The notes under the pieces were generated by a model that was not told where the DNA came from, searched no databases, and saw only the letters and a program-made list of their open reading frames with translations. A program made the translations under genes and the position numbers. Below, piece by piece: positions 8,609 through 16,502 of a DNA stretch of 64,000 bases (its first letter is position 1; each line of letters begins with the position of its first letter). The DNA comes from an uncultured Saccharospirillaceae bacterium (lineage in GTDB: Bacteria > Bacteroidota > Bacteroidia > Flavobacteriales_D > CAJJDF01). The stretch is taken from positions 62,001 to 126,000 of the forward strand of contig CATLPG010000001.1 of the NCBI GenBank assembly GCA_950054195.1, written 5' to 3'.

Positions 8609-9301
8609 ATGGCAAAAAACGCCTTTAGGAAAACGTCTATCGGACGAAAAGTTTTAATGGCCTTATCTGGTCTTTTCTTGATGTTGTTCCTCTTACAACA
8701 CCTTACAATAAACATGTTGTCTGTGATTAGTCCAGATATGTTTAACGAAGTTTCTCACTTTATGGGAACAAATCCAATCGTTCAATTTTTATTACAGCCA
8801 ATATTAATTGCAGCAATTATCTTCCATTTTGTGATGGGAATTGCGCTAGATATTATGAATAATAAAGCTAGAGAGGTAAAATATGCGTATAACAAGCCAA
8901 GTGCTAACTCAACTTGGATGTCGCGTAACATGATCATAACAGGTTTAGTTATTCTTGCCTTTTTAGGTCTACATTTCTACGATTTCTGGATTCACGAAAT
9001 AACCGAAAAATACATTGAAGGAGACATGTCTGGGCTCAATGCTCAAGGCGAATTCAGATACCATGAAGAGCTGGTAGAAAAATTCGTTGATATTTGGAGA
9101 GTAATTATTTATTGCATATCCTTTGTGTTATTAGCACTTCACCTTCAACATGGTTTTGCTTCAGCCTTTCAATCAGTAGGAGCTAGAACTGGAAAAAATA
9201 AAACGGCATTACAAAAGTTTGGTAACATATTTGCCTTTGTTGTTCCTGCTGGATTTATTTTCATCGCATTGTTTCATCATTTCACCCATGGTGCACACTA
9301 A
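8609..9301 (+). CDS. sdhC: Succinate dehydrogenase / fumarate reductase cytochrome b subunit
   Basis: Membrane anchor of respiratory complex II, passing electrons from the iron-sulfur subunit to quinone. It has 230 residues with five hydrophobic segments (about 17-37, 60-80, 108-126, 160-182, 208-228). Several His fall in or near the segments (H26, the His in the IIFHFVMG segment, HLQHGF, and a C-terminal FHHFTHGAH), as expected for the single-polypeptide, di-heme Bacteroidota-type SdhC. No separate SdhD is present or needed. It leads the operon: sdhA begins 13 bp after its stop. Confidence 0.93.
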   Translation: MAKNAFRKTSIGRKVLMALSGLFLMLFLLQHLTINMLSVISPDMFNEVSHFMGTNPIVQFLLQPILIAAIIFHFVMGIALDIMNNKAREVKYAYNKPSANSTWMSRNMIITGLVILAFLGLHFYDFWIHEITEKYIEGDMSGLNAQGEFRYHEELVEKFVDIWRVIIYCISFVLLALHLQHGFASAFQSVGARTGKNKTALQKFGNIFAFVVPAGFIFIALFHHFTHGAH

Positions 9302-9314
9302 TTTTTTTTGAATT

Positions 9315-11330
9315 ATGTCAACATTAGATTCTAAAATACCTAAAGGTCCGTTAAAAGATAAATGGACATCGTACAAGGATAAAATAAACTTGGTTAACCC
9401 TGCCAATAAAAGAAACATTGATGTTATTGTTGTTGGTACTGGTTTAGCAGGAGGTTCTGCCTCTGCTACGCTTGCCGAACTAGGTTATAATGTTAAAGCT
9501 TTTTGCTACCAAGATAGTCCAAGAAGGGCTCACTCTATTGCTGCTCAAGGAGGGATTAACGCTGCTAAAAACTATCAAGGAGATGGTGACTCTGTTTATC
9601 GTTTATTCTACGATACAGTTAAAGGTGGTGACTACCGTTCTAGAGAAGCTAACGTTTATCGTTTAGCAGAAGTTTCTGCTAATATCATCGACCAATGTGT
9701 TGCTCAAGGAGTTCCTTTTGCAAGAGACTATGGTGGATTATTGGATAACCGTTCATTTGGAGGAGTACTCGTATCAAGAACATTTTACGCTAAAGGACAA
9801 ACAGGCCAGCAGTTATTGTTAGGAGCATATTCCGCTATGAACCGACAAATTGCTAGGGGAAAAATCCAAATGCACAACCGTCATGAAATGTTAGATGTTG
9901 TTGTTGTTGATGGAAAAGCTAGAGGAATTATAGCTCGTAACTTAGTTACTGGTGAAATTGAAAGACATTCTGCTCATGCAGTTGTAATAGCATCCGGAGG
10001 ATATGGGAATGTTTACTTCCTATCAACAAATGCTATGGGTAGTAATGCTACTGCAGCTTGGAAGATACACAAAAAAGGAGCTTATTTTGCTAATCCTTGT
10101 TATACACAAATTCACCCAACCTGTATTCCAAGATCAGGAGACTACCAATCAAAACTTACTTTAATGAGTGAGTCGTTAAGAAACGATGGTAGAATTTGGG
10201 TTCCAAAAAACATGGATGATGTTAAAGCAATTAGAGAAGGTAAATTAAAACCAACTCAAATAGCTGAAGAAAATAGAGATTATTATTTAGAGCGTAGATA
10301 CCCAGCTTTTGGTAACCTTGTGCCAAGGGATGTTGCTTCTAGAGCTGCTAAAGAAAGATGTGATGCTGGCTACGGTGTTAATGCAACAGGAGAAGCTGTT
10401 TATTTAGATTTTGCTTCTGCTATTCAACGTTACGGGAAAGAAGAAGCCTTAGTTAAAGGACTAGATGCTAGCGATGCAAAACTAGTTAAAAAATTAGGTC
10501 AAGATATAGTAAAAGCTAAGTATGGAAACTTATTTCAGATGTATGAAAAAATTACAGATGACAACCCATACGAAACACCAATGATGATTTACCCTGCTGT
10601 TCACTACACGATGGGAGGTATTTGGGTAGATTACAACTTAATGACAACCGTGCCTGGTTTATATGCTATTGGAGAGGCTAACTTCTCTGATCATGGAGCA
10701 AACAGACTTGGAGCTTCTGCTTTAATGCAAGGGTTAGCTGATGGTTATTTTGTTTTACCATATACTATTGGTGATTACCTATCAAATGACATCAGAACTG
10801 GTGAAATATCTACAGATTCTCCAGAATTTGAAGAAGCTGAGAAATCAGTTAAAGATACAATTGAAAAATTTATCAATAACAAAGGTTCTCATTCGGTTGA
10901 TTACTTCCACAAAAAGCTTGGTAACATTATGTGGAACAAGTGTGGTATGTCTAGAAACGAACAAGGCTTAAAAGAAGCTATCCAAGAAATTAAAGAATTG
11001 CGTGAGCAATTTTGGAAAGAAGTGAATGTTCCTGGAACAGCAAACGAATTTAATAAAGAGCTAGAAAAAGCAGGTAGAGTTGCTGATTTTTTAGAATTAG
11101 GAGAATTATTTGCTAAGGATGCACTACACAGAACGGAGTCTTGTGGAGGTCACTTTAGAGAGGAATCTGTTGAAACTGATGGCGAACAAAAAGGTGAAGC
11201 TTTAAGAGATGATCAAAATTTTGCTTACGTAGCTGCTTGGGAATATAAAGGAGAGCCAAGCGATGCCGTTTTACATAAAGAGCAATTAGAGTTCAATGAT
11301 ATTGAGCTTAAGCAGAGGTCTTATAAATAA
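9315..11330 (+). CDS. sdhA: Succinate dehydrogenase flavoprotein subunit
   Basis: Oxidises succinate to fumarate in the TCA cycle, or the reverse as fumarate reductase. The 671-residue subunit carries the FAD-binding [10 protein letters not shown] motif (residues 41-50). [12 protein letters not shown] follows, where H73 is the expected site of covalent FAD attachment. HxTGG-type active-site elements are later in the chain ([23 protein letters not shown]). The C-terminal SCGGHFR and the long chain are of the Bacteroidota/epsilonproteobacterial class. It should face the cytoplasm, bound to SdhB. It sits 13 bp after sdhC. The junction with sdhB is interrupted by an inserted four-helix-bundle gene. 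Confidence 0.96.
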   Translation: MSTLDSKIPKGPLKDKWTSYKDKINLVNPANKRNIDVIVVGTGLAGGSASATLAELGYNVKAFCYQDSPRRAHSIAAQGGINAAKNYQGDGDSVYRLFYDTVKGGDYRSREANVYRLAEVSANIIDQCVAQGVPFARDYGGLLDNRSFGGVLVSRTFYAKGQTGQQLLLGAYSAMNRQIARGKIQMHNRHEMLDVVVVDGKARGIIARNLVTGEIERHSAHAVVIASGGYGNVYFLSTNAMGSNATAAWKIHKKGAYFANPCYTQIHPTCIPRSGDYQSKLTLMSESLRNDGRIWVPKNMDDVKAIREGKLKPTQIAEENRDYYLERRYPAFGNLVPRDVASRAAKERCDAGYGVNATGEAVYLDFASAIQRYGKEEALVKGLDASDAKLVKKLGQDIVKAKYGNLFQMYEKITDDNPYETPMMIYPAVHYTMGGIWVDYNLMTTVPGLYAIGEANFSDHGANRLGASALMQGLADGYFVLPYTIGDYLSNDIRTGEISTDSPEFEEAEKSVKDTIEKFINNKGSHSVDYFHKKLGNIMWNKCGMSRNEQGLKEAIQEIKELREQFWKEVNVPGTANEFNKELEKAGRVADFLELGELFAKDALHRTESCGGHFREESVETDGEQKGEALRDDQNFAYVAAWEYKGEPSDAVLHKEQLEFNDIELKQRSYK

Positions 11331-11338
11331 GCTAACTT

Positions 11339-11356
11339 GATGACTAGTTGATTAGT
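11339..11356 (+). repeat. Left imperfect inverted repeat flanking the four-helix-bundle gene
   Basis: GATGACTAGTTGATTAGT begins 8 bp after the sdhA stop. It matches the reverse complement of 11739-11756 at 14 of 18 positions, plus one G-U wobble in RNA, so the two sequences could pair in the mRNA and bracket the inserted gene. It contains the self-palindrome ACTAGT. Confidence 0.55.
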
Positions 11357-11362
11357 ATCAAA

Positions 11363-11743
11363 ATGAATAAATTTCAATCACATAAAGAATTACTCGTTTG
11401 GCAAAAAGGTATATCCCTTGTCAAAAAAATTTATTTATTATGTGAAGAAATGCCAAAAAATGAAGTTTTTGGTCTACAAAATCAACTTAAAAGAGCTGCT
11501 GTTTCAATTCCATCAAATATTGCTGAAGGATTTGGAAGAAGTTCGAATAAGTCATTTGCTCAATTCTTGAAAGTGGCACGTGGATCATTGTTAGAAATAG
11601 AAACGCAAATTATTATAGCAAAAGAATTAGAGTTTATTTCTGAGGAAGATTTTGATAATATAAACTTGATTATAGAAGAAGAACATAAAATGTTAAACTC
11701 ATTTATTAGGTCGATTGAAAGTAACTATATTAATCAAAACTAG
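11363..11743 (+). CDS. Four-helix-bundle protein (23S rRNA intervening-sequence protein / Avd-like family)
   Basis: A 126-residue basic, all-helical protein with the family signature FQSHKELLVWQKGISLVKKIY near the N-terminus. AAVSIPSNIAEGFGRSS (about residues 50-66) and FLKVARGSLLEIETQI follow. This family is known from ORFs inside 23S rRNA intervening sequences and, as Avd, from diversity-generating retroelements; it binds nucleic acid as a pentamer. No reverse transcriptase lies in the window. I chose the ATG at 11363 over an in-frame TTG at 11348 because the family begins at this Met and the TTG lies in the flanking repeat. It splits sdhA from sdhB, has flanking inverted repeats, and looks like an acquired element. 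Cellular function unknown. Confidence 0.88.
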   Translation: MNKFQSHKELLVWQKGISLVKKIYLLCEEMPKNEVFGLQNQLKRAAVSIPSNIAEGFGRSSNKSFAQFLKVARGSLLEIETQIIIAKELEFISEEDFDNINLIIEEEHKMLNSFIRSIESNYINQN

Positions 11744-11756
11744 TTTACTAATCATC
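11739..11756 (+). repeat. Right imperfect inverted repeat flanking the four-helix-bundle gene
   Basis: ACTAGTTTACTAATCATC overlaps the stop codon of the four-helix-bundle gene (TAG at 11741-11743) and ends 22 bp before the sdhB ATG. It is the partner of 11339-11356. Confidence 0.55.
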
Positions 11757-11778
11757 TAATACACCAATACACTATAAA

Positions 11779-12522
11779 ATGAATCTTACATTAAAAATTT
11801 GGAGACAAAAAGGACCTAAAGACCAAGGTAAAATGGTCGATTATAAGGTTTCTGATATTTCAGAACACATGTCCTTTTTAGAAATGTTAGATGTTTTAAA
11901 CGAACAACTGATTGAAAAAGGTGAAGAGCCTGTAGCTTTTGACCATGATTGTAGAGAAGGAATATGTGGAATGTGCTCATTATATATTAATGGTGAAGCG
12001 CATGGTCCAGATAGGGGAGTTACAACATGCCAACTACACATGAGAATGTTTAATGATGGAGACACCATATATATAGAGCCTTTTAGAGCTAAAGCTTTTC
12101 CTATCATTAAAGATTTAACTGTTGATAGAAGTGCTTTTGATCGTATCCAACACGCAGGTGGATATGTATCCGTTAATACATCAGGAAACACACAAGATGC
12201 TAATGCTATTCCAATTCCAAAAGATGATGCAGACAAAGCATTTGACGCTGCTACTTGTATTGGTTGTGGTGCTTGTGTAGCTAGTTGTAAAAACTCTTCA
12301 GCTATGCTTTATGTATCTGCCAAGGTTTCGCAATTTGCGTTACTGCCTCAAGGACAAATAGAAGCCAAAGACCGTGTGCTAAACATGGTAAACCAAATGG
12401 ATTTAGAAGGATTTGGGAACTGTACAAATACTGGTGCTTGTGAGGTAGAGTGTCCAAAAGGAATTTCGCTTGAAAACATCGCTAGAATGAATAGAGAGTT
12501 CTTAAAAGCATCCATAAAATAA
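11779..12522 (+). CDS. sdhB: Succinate dehydrogenase / fumarate reductase iron-sulfur subunit
   Basis: Carries electrons from the flavin of SdhA to the quinone site in SdhC. The 247-residue protein has the N-terminal [2Fe-2S] cysteines in [10 protein letters not shown] plus a further Cys in GVTTCQ. The C-terminal domain has two cysteine clusters, [13 protein letters not shown] and [14 protein letters not shown], which ligate the [4Fe-4S] and [3Fe-4S] centres. The last gene of the sdh unit, it is displaced 448 bp from sdhA by the four-helix-bundle insertion. It should still be co-transcribed, since no terminator is visible in the gap. Confidence 0.95.
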   Translation: MNLTLKIWRQKGPKDQGKMVDYKVSDISEHMSFLEMLDVLNEQLIEKGEEPVAFDHDCREGICGMCSLYINGEAHGPDRGVTTCQLHMRMFNDGDTIYIEPFRAKAFPIIKDLTVDRSAFDRIQHAGGYVSVNTSGNTQDANAIPIPKDDADKAFDAATCIGCGACVASCKNSSAMLYVSAKVSQFALLPQGQIEAKDRVLNMVNQMDLEGFGNCTNTGACEVECPKGISLENIARMNREFLKASIK

Positions 12523-12613
12523 AAACTTTGGCAAGCATTTTGCTAAAAACTAGTTAGTAATAACAAGCTTCGTAAAGGTGTTAAAAAATTGTGTGCTCAT
12601 CAAACAAAAAAGT

Positions 12614-12644
12614 TTGCATATTAAAGTTAATAACGTTTCCTTTG
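12614..12644 (+). promoter_or_regulatory. Promoter of acpP (TTG-N20-TTCCTTTG)
   Basis: TTG at 12614-12616 and TTCCTTTGC at 12637-12645, spaced by 20 bp, match the Bacteroidota -33/-7 pattern with one mismatch in the -7 box (TT for TA). The acpP ATG follows 29 bp later behind an A-rich leader. Confidence 0.6.
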
Positions 12645-12673
12645 CACAGCTATAAACAAAAAATAAATTTAAA

Positions 12674-12907
12674 ATGGCAGATGTTAATTCAAAAGTAATC
12701 GCGATCATCGTAGATAAGTTAGGTGTTGAAGAATCTGAAATTACGATGGAAAGTAACTTTACTAATGATCTTGGAGCTGACTCTTTAGATACTGTAGAGT
12801 TAATTATGGAATTCGAGAAAGAATTTAATATTGCTATCCCAGACGATCAAGCAGAAAAAATCGCTACCGTAGGTGAGGCAGTAAAGTATATTGAAGAAAA
12901 CGCATAA
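12674..12907 (+). CDS. acpP: Acyl carrier protein
   Basis: Carries growing acyl chains on a 4'-phosphopantetheine arm during fatty acid synthesis, and supplies lipid A and phospholipid synthesis. It is 77 residues, acidic, with the invariant DSL motif in [19 protein letters not shown]37 is the phosphopantetheine attachment site. Length and charge are exactly those of the family. fabF follows 39 bp later, the classical acpP-fabF pair. A good promoter sits just upstream. Confidence 0.97.
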   Translation: MADVNSKVIAIIVDKLGVEESEITMESNFTNDLGADSLDTVELIMEFEKEFNIAIPDDQAEKIATVGEAVKYIEENA

Positions 12908-12946
12908 TTGCGAACATAAAAAACAATTAACTTAAATCCATTCATT

Positions 12947-14194
12947 ATGGAATTAAAAAGAGTTGTTGTAACAGGAATTGGAGCACTAACACCTATAGGT
13001 AATAGTGCTCTTTCTTATTGGGAAGGTCTCAAAAAAGGAGTTTCTGGTGCAGCGCCAATCACAAAATTTGATGCAAGTGAATTTAAAACACAGTTTGCTT
13101 GCGAAGTAAAAGGATTTGATCCATTGGATCATTTCGATAGAAAAGAAGCTAGAAAGCTAGATCCATTCGCTCATTATGCAATGGTAACTGCCGATGAAGC
13201 TATTCAAGACTCAAAACTAGATCTTGAAAAAATCAATCTTAAAAGAGCCGGAGTTATTTGGGGAGCTGGTATTGGTGGAATTAAAACATTCCAAGATGAA
13301 GTTGGTAGCTTTGTTACTGGAAACGGAACACCAAGATTTAATCCTTTCTTTATCCCTAAAATGATTTTGGATATTGCTTCTGGGCATATCTCAATTAAGT
13401 ATGGTTTTAGAGGTCCTAACTATGCTGCTGTATCTGCTTGTGCTAGTTCTACTAATGCTTTAATCGATGCTTTTAACCTTATTCGTTTAGGCAAGGCAGA
13501 TATTATGGTATCTGGTGGTTCTGAAGCAGCTGTAACAGAATCTGGAGTTGGAGGTTTTAACGCACTTCATGCACTTTCTACAAGCAATGAAAACCCAGAA
13601 ACAGCGTCTAGACCTTTTGATAAAACCCGTAACGGTTTTGTTTTAGGAGAAGGTGGTGCATGTATCATTTTAGAAGAATACGAGCATGCGAAAGCTAGAG
13701 GAGCAAAAATTTATGCTGAGTTAGCTGGATCGGGCCTTTCTGCTGATGCTTACCATATGACTGCTCCACACCCTGATGGGGAAGGTGCAATGGACGCTAT
13801 GAGTAATGCATTGGTAGATGCTAACATGAAACCAGAAGAAATTGATTATATAAACGTTCATGGAACTTCTACTCCACTTGGAGATATTGCCGAAGTAAAA
13901 GCCATTGAGCGTGTATTTGGTGATCATGCTTACAAATTGAATATTAGTTCAACAAAATCAATGACGGGACACTTACTTGGTGGTGCTGGAGCAATAGAAG
14001 CTGCAGCTTCTATATTGGCTGTATATCATGATATCGTGCCTCCTACAATCAATCACTTTGAGGATGACCCAGAATTTGATGAAAGATTAAACTTTACGTT
14101 CAATAAACCACAAGAAAGAACAGTAAATGCTGCTTTAAGTAATACGTTTGGCTTTGGTGGACATAACGCTACGGTTATCTTTAAAAAAGTTTAA
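12947..14194 (+). CDS. fabF: Beta-ketoacyl-ACP synthase II
   Basis: Condenses malonyl-ACP with acyl-ACP in fatty acid elongation. The 415-residue thiolase-fold enzyme has the complete Cys-His-His triad: C165 in VSACASSTNA, H305 in NVHGTSTPLGD and H342 in SMTGHLLGGAGA. The C-terminal NTFGFGGHNA loop is also intact. The length is typical. Co-transcribed with acpP and followed by an intrinsic terminator. Confidence 0.97.
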   Translation: MELKRVVVTGIGALTPIGNSALSYWEGLKKGVSGAAPITKFDASEFKTQFACEVKGFDPLDHFDRKEARKLDPFAHYAMVTADEAIQDSKLDLEKINLKRAGVIWGAGIGGIKTFQDEVGSFVTGNGTPRFNPFFIPKMILDIASGHISIKYGFRGPNYAAVSACASSTNALIDAFNLIRLGKADIMVSGGSEAAVTESGVGGFNALHALSTSNENPETASRPFDKTRNGFVLGEGGACIILEEYEHAKARGAKIYAELAGSGLSADAYHMTAPHPDGEGAMDAMSNALVDANMKPEEIDYINVHGTSTPLGDIAEVKAIERVFGDHAYKLNISSTKSMTGHLLGGAGAIEAAASILAVYHDIVPPTINHFEDDPEFDERLNFTFNKPQERTVNAALSNTFGFGGHNATVIFKKV

Positions 14195-14217
14195 GCTAAT
14201 CTTTAACAATAATATTT

Positions 14218-14252
14218 AATCCCTTTACATTAAGCTGTGAAGGGATTTTTTG
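14218..14252 (+). terminator. Intrinsic terminator after fabF
   Basis: Stem aatccctttaca (14218-14229) pairs with tgtgaagggatt (14236-14247), with one G-T wobble and a 6-nt loop. A run of T's follows. Confidence 0.88.
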
Positions 14253-14267
14253 TTTTATATTACTTGT

Positions 14268-14858
14268 ATGAAAAAATTGATAAGCAAGTACCTCTATCAC
14301 ATTTTGATCATAGCGGGTTTAATACAAGTCATCTCGTGTAATGATAATAGAGAAGATCCAGAAATCAAACACTTAACATTTTATACACCAAAAAGCAAAT
14401 TTTACTATCAAAACGAAAAGATAATTGATAGTCTAGTTGATATTTGTAAAGAAATAGACCTATCAGCAAAAGACACTGTTGATTTCAGTATAATTGACAA
14501 TCGATTCTACTTTCTCAAACTAGGAAATGATTCAGACTCCACATTCAAACAGTTACATGATAATGCTCACTTCATATCTAAAAAAGGCGTATTTATGCAA
14601 AATCAGGTTTTTAAACTAGAGAACGAAACCTTTATTTTTTTGTCTAATAATTTTGATTCTCCAAAACAAGAGCATACAAAATGGGAATGGAAAACATTGG
14701 TTATACAAAGAGATAGTTTACTTTGTATTAAGCATCAAAAGTTTGGAAACCAACAAAGAAAAATAGTTATCCCTAGCGATAAGGAACAAAAAAAATACAG
14801 GAACATGATTGCGAACATGAAGTACAACTATGAAAACCCGTTGTTCAAAACAAATTGA
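14268..14858 (+). CDS. Hypothetical lipoprotein
   Basis: A 196-residue protein of unknown function. The chosen ATG (14268) begins MKKLISKYLYHILIIAGLIQ and is followed by a lipobox VISC with C24 as the lipidation site. An upstream in-frame start would add six residues encoded in the terminator region and is less likely. The mature part is polar, mixed alpha/beta, and Lys-rich, with no motif I recognise. The stop is only 4 bp before the start of the alkyltransferase-like gene, so the two are probably co-transcribed. Confidence 0.7.
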   Translation: MKKLISKYLYHILIIAGLIQVISCNDNREDPEIKHLTFYTPKSKFYYQNEKIIDSLVDICKEIDLSAKDTVDFSIIDNRFYFLKLGNDSDSTFKQLHDNAHFISKKGVFMQNQVFKLENETFIFLSNNFDSPKQEHTKWEWKTLVIQRDSLLCIKHQKFGNQQRKIVIPSDKEQKKYRNMIANMKYNYENPLFKTN

Positions 14859-14862
14859 GCGT

Positions 14863-15180
14863 ATGCAAACCGACTTCGAAACAAACGTATTCAAACTGGT
14901 TAAACTCATTCCTAAAGGCAGGGTTACCTCTTATGGCGCTATTGGAAAAGCACTTGGCTTAACAAATTCTGCTCGTATGGTTGGTCGTGTTTTAAGTCAA
15001 TCAAAACCAGATATTCCTGCCCATCGCGTAGTTAACAGAAATGGCTTGCTTACAGGTAAACATCATTTTAATCCACCTTCACTCATGCAAAAAAAACTAG
15101 AGAATGAAGGAATAAAAGTAAGTAACGACAAGATCGTAAACTTTAACAATCACTTTTGGGATCCTCTTATTGAGCTTTAA
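14863..15180 (+). CDS. Alkyltransferase-like (ATL) DNA-binding protein, MGMT family without the active-site Cys
   Basis: A 105-residue protein with the DNA-binding domain of O6-alkylguanine-DNA alkyltransferases. It has IPKGRVTSYGAIGKALGL, the helix-turn-helix SARMVGRVLSQ, and PAHRVVNRNGLLTG. The motif that should read PCHRV is PAHRV, so the acceptor Cys is replaced by Ala (A53). ATL proteins of this kind bind and flag O6-alkylguanine lesions for nucleotide excision repair instead of reversing them. I start at the ATG at 14863, after the upstream stop; the longer in-frame start at 14830 overlaps the lipoprotein and adds a non-conserved extension. Confidence 0.88.
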   Translation: MQTDFETNVFKLVKLIPKGRVTSYGAIGKALGLTNSARMVGRVLSQSKPDIPAHRVVNRNGLLTGKHHFNPPSLMQKKLENEGIKVSNDKIVNFNNHFWDPLIEL

Positions 15181-15241
15181 CCCTCATTCTACAATGTGTG
15201 GAACAATATCCCGGTATTTTTCCAGAATAAACCATAACCAT
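15167..15241 (-). other. Possible remnant or micro-ORF with a YHS/TRASH-like cysteine motif
   Basis: On the minus strand an open stretch reaches from 15271 to a stop at 15167. From the ATG at 15241 it encodes 24 residues containing VYSGKIPGYCSTHC. Another Cys (NC) lies seven residues before the ATG. The pattern C...Y.GK...YCSxxC resembles the metal-binding end of YHS/TRASH-type zinc ribbons. A stop just upstream and the small size suggest decay or chance. It overlaps the 3' end of the ATL gene by 14 bp. Confidence 0.2.
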
Positions 15242-15306
15242 TTGATTTTCAATAAAAGCACAATTATTGCTCTATTAGTATTAGACTATAAATTAAATAG
15301 ATAGAT

Positions 15307-16440
15307 ATGAAACTTATACAAAAAAAACACATTGAGCATTTAAAGGAATTAGAAAGTGATATTAATATTTCTGTGTATATGCCAACGTACATAGCAAACA
15401 ATAAAGAACTTAATCGCTTAGGGTTTAAAAACACTTTATCCGAGTTAGAGTATAAACTAAAAGAAAAAGGACTTGATGAAGAAAGAATAAGCAGTTTATT
15501 AAAGCCGCTTGTTGATTTAGAATCTTCTGATGATGATTTTTGGAACTTCCAATCAAAGGGATTAGTTGCATTTTTAAATGAAAATGTATTTGAGTATGCT
15601 ACGGTGCCTATTCGTTTTGAACACCAAAACTTGGTAGAGGATTATTTTTACTTTAGACCAGTTTTACCTTTACTAGATGAAGAATATGATGTGCTAGTAA
15701 TGTGTGTTAGTCCACAAAACATTCAATTATTTAATGCTAAAAAATATGAAATGATTGAATTCGAAGTAGAAGATTTATTTCCTCAAAATCTACAAGAGAG
15801 TCATTGGCATATCGACAAAAATAAAATCTTAAACAATCATGAATCAGGAGAAACAATTTTCCATGGTCAAGGCGGTGGAAAAGATTCCAAGGAGGAACGC
15901 GTAAAACGTTTTTTCAGGGATGTTTACACAGGTTTAGAAGAGTTTTTCAAAGGAGAGAAACGAACACTAATTTTAGCTGGTACAGACAAAACCGTTGATC
16001 TATTTAAGCAAAGCTTTCATTATGATCATATCCACGAAGAACATATTAGCGGAAATCATGATGAAACATCGGTAGAAGAATTGTACGAAAAAGTAAATGA
16101 AATCATTACAAACGATCTTGAAAAAGAAATGAGCGAATCGTTAAGCAAAATTGACGATGTAAAACACAAAGAAATCGTTCAAACCGATATCAAAGAAATT
16201 GTAAAAGCAAGTATTACTGGTAGAGTTGACTCATTATACATTAAACCAAGTGCAAAAAAATGGGGATATATTGATAACGAAAAACTAAGTATCAAATTAT
16301 CAGAATCTAAAACAAACGGTGAAATTGATCTATACGGTAGAGCAGCAATTGAAACGCTACTTAAAGGAGGAAAAATTCACTTTACCGAAAAAGTAGAAAA
16401 TGATCTTAGCTCAGATATAGTGGCATTGTTAAGACACTAA
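15307..16440 (+). CDS. Bacterial archaeo-eukaryotic release factor (baeRF)-type protein
   Basis: A 377-residue cytoplasmic protein resembling the baeRF families, bacterial homologues of archaeal/eukaryotic aRF1/eRF1 domains proposed to act in ribosome rescue or hibernation. The N-terminal part (SVYMPT... to about residue 110) leads into a DVLVMCVSPQNIQLFNAKKYE strand region (about 135-155). An RNase E/L7Ae-like middle follows (TLILAGTDKTVDLFKQSF, about 225-242). Near residues 175-200 a loop with HESGETIFHGQGGG replaces the GGQ region; it contains GQGGG, not the canonical GGQ. There is no export signal. Monocistronic by position. Function is inferred from the fold family only. Confidence 0.65.
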   Translation: MKLIQKKHIEHLKELESDINISVYMPTYIANNKELNRLGFKNTLSELEYKLKEKGLDEERISSLLKPLVDLESSDDDFWNFQSKGLVAFLNENVFEYATVPIRFEHQNLVEDYFYFRPVLPLLDEEYDVLVMCVSPQNIQLFNAKKYEMIEFEVEDLFPQNLQESHWHIDKNKILNNHESGETIFHGQGGGKDSKEERVKRFFRDVYTGLEEFFKGEKRTLILAGTDKTVDLFKQSFHYDHIHEEHISGNHDETSVEELYEKVNEIITNDLEKEMSESLSKIDDVKHKEIVQTDIKEIVKASITGRVDSLYIKPSAKKWGYIDNEKLSIKLSESKTNGEIDLYGRAAIETLLKGGKIHFTEKVENDLSSDIVALLRH

Positions 16441-16458
16441 TAGTAATCTAAAAAAAGT

Positions 16459-16502
16459 AATCCTTAATTATTTATCTTTAACTAAATGATTAAGGATTTT
16501 TT
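16459..16502 (+). terminator. Terminator-like hairpin whose 3' arm contains the start of the next gene
   Basis: aatccttaat (16459-16468) and attaaggatt (16489-16498) are perfect 10-bp inverted repeats around a 20-nt loop, followed by a T-run. The 3' arm begins directly after the ATG (16486-16488) of the next gene, and the T-run is part of that coding sequence. It could terminate the baeRF transcript, fold over the start codon, or both. Confidence 0.6.

Noticed and set aside
10741-10971. Open frame inside sdhA and other overlapping frames (for example within the PKD genes at 45451-48988)
   Set aside because: They lie in shifted or antisense frames of strongly supported genes and encode no recognisable protein.
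11348-11362. TTG start giving a five-residue longer four-helix-bundle protein
   Set aside because: The added codons lie inside the flanking repeat, and the ATG at 11363 gives the family-typical N-terminus.
11363-11743. Accessory (Avd) gene of a diversity-generating retroelement
   Set aside because: No reverse transcriptase, template repeat or variable repeat is present in the window; the gene stands alone between sdhA and sdhB.
12530-12552. Hairpin after sdhB (ttggcaa...ttgctaa) as a terminator
   Set aside because: The stem is short with a wobble and is followed by A's, not a T-run.
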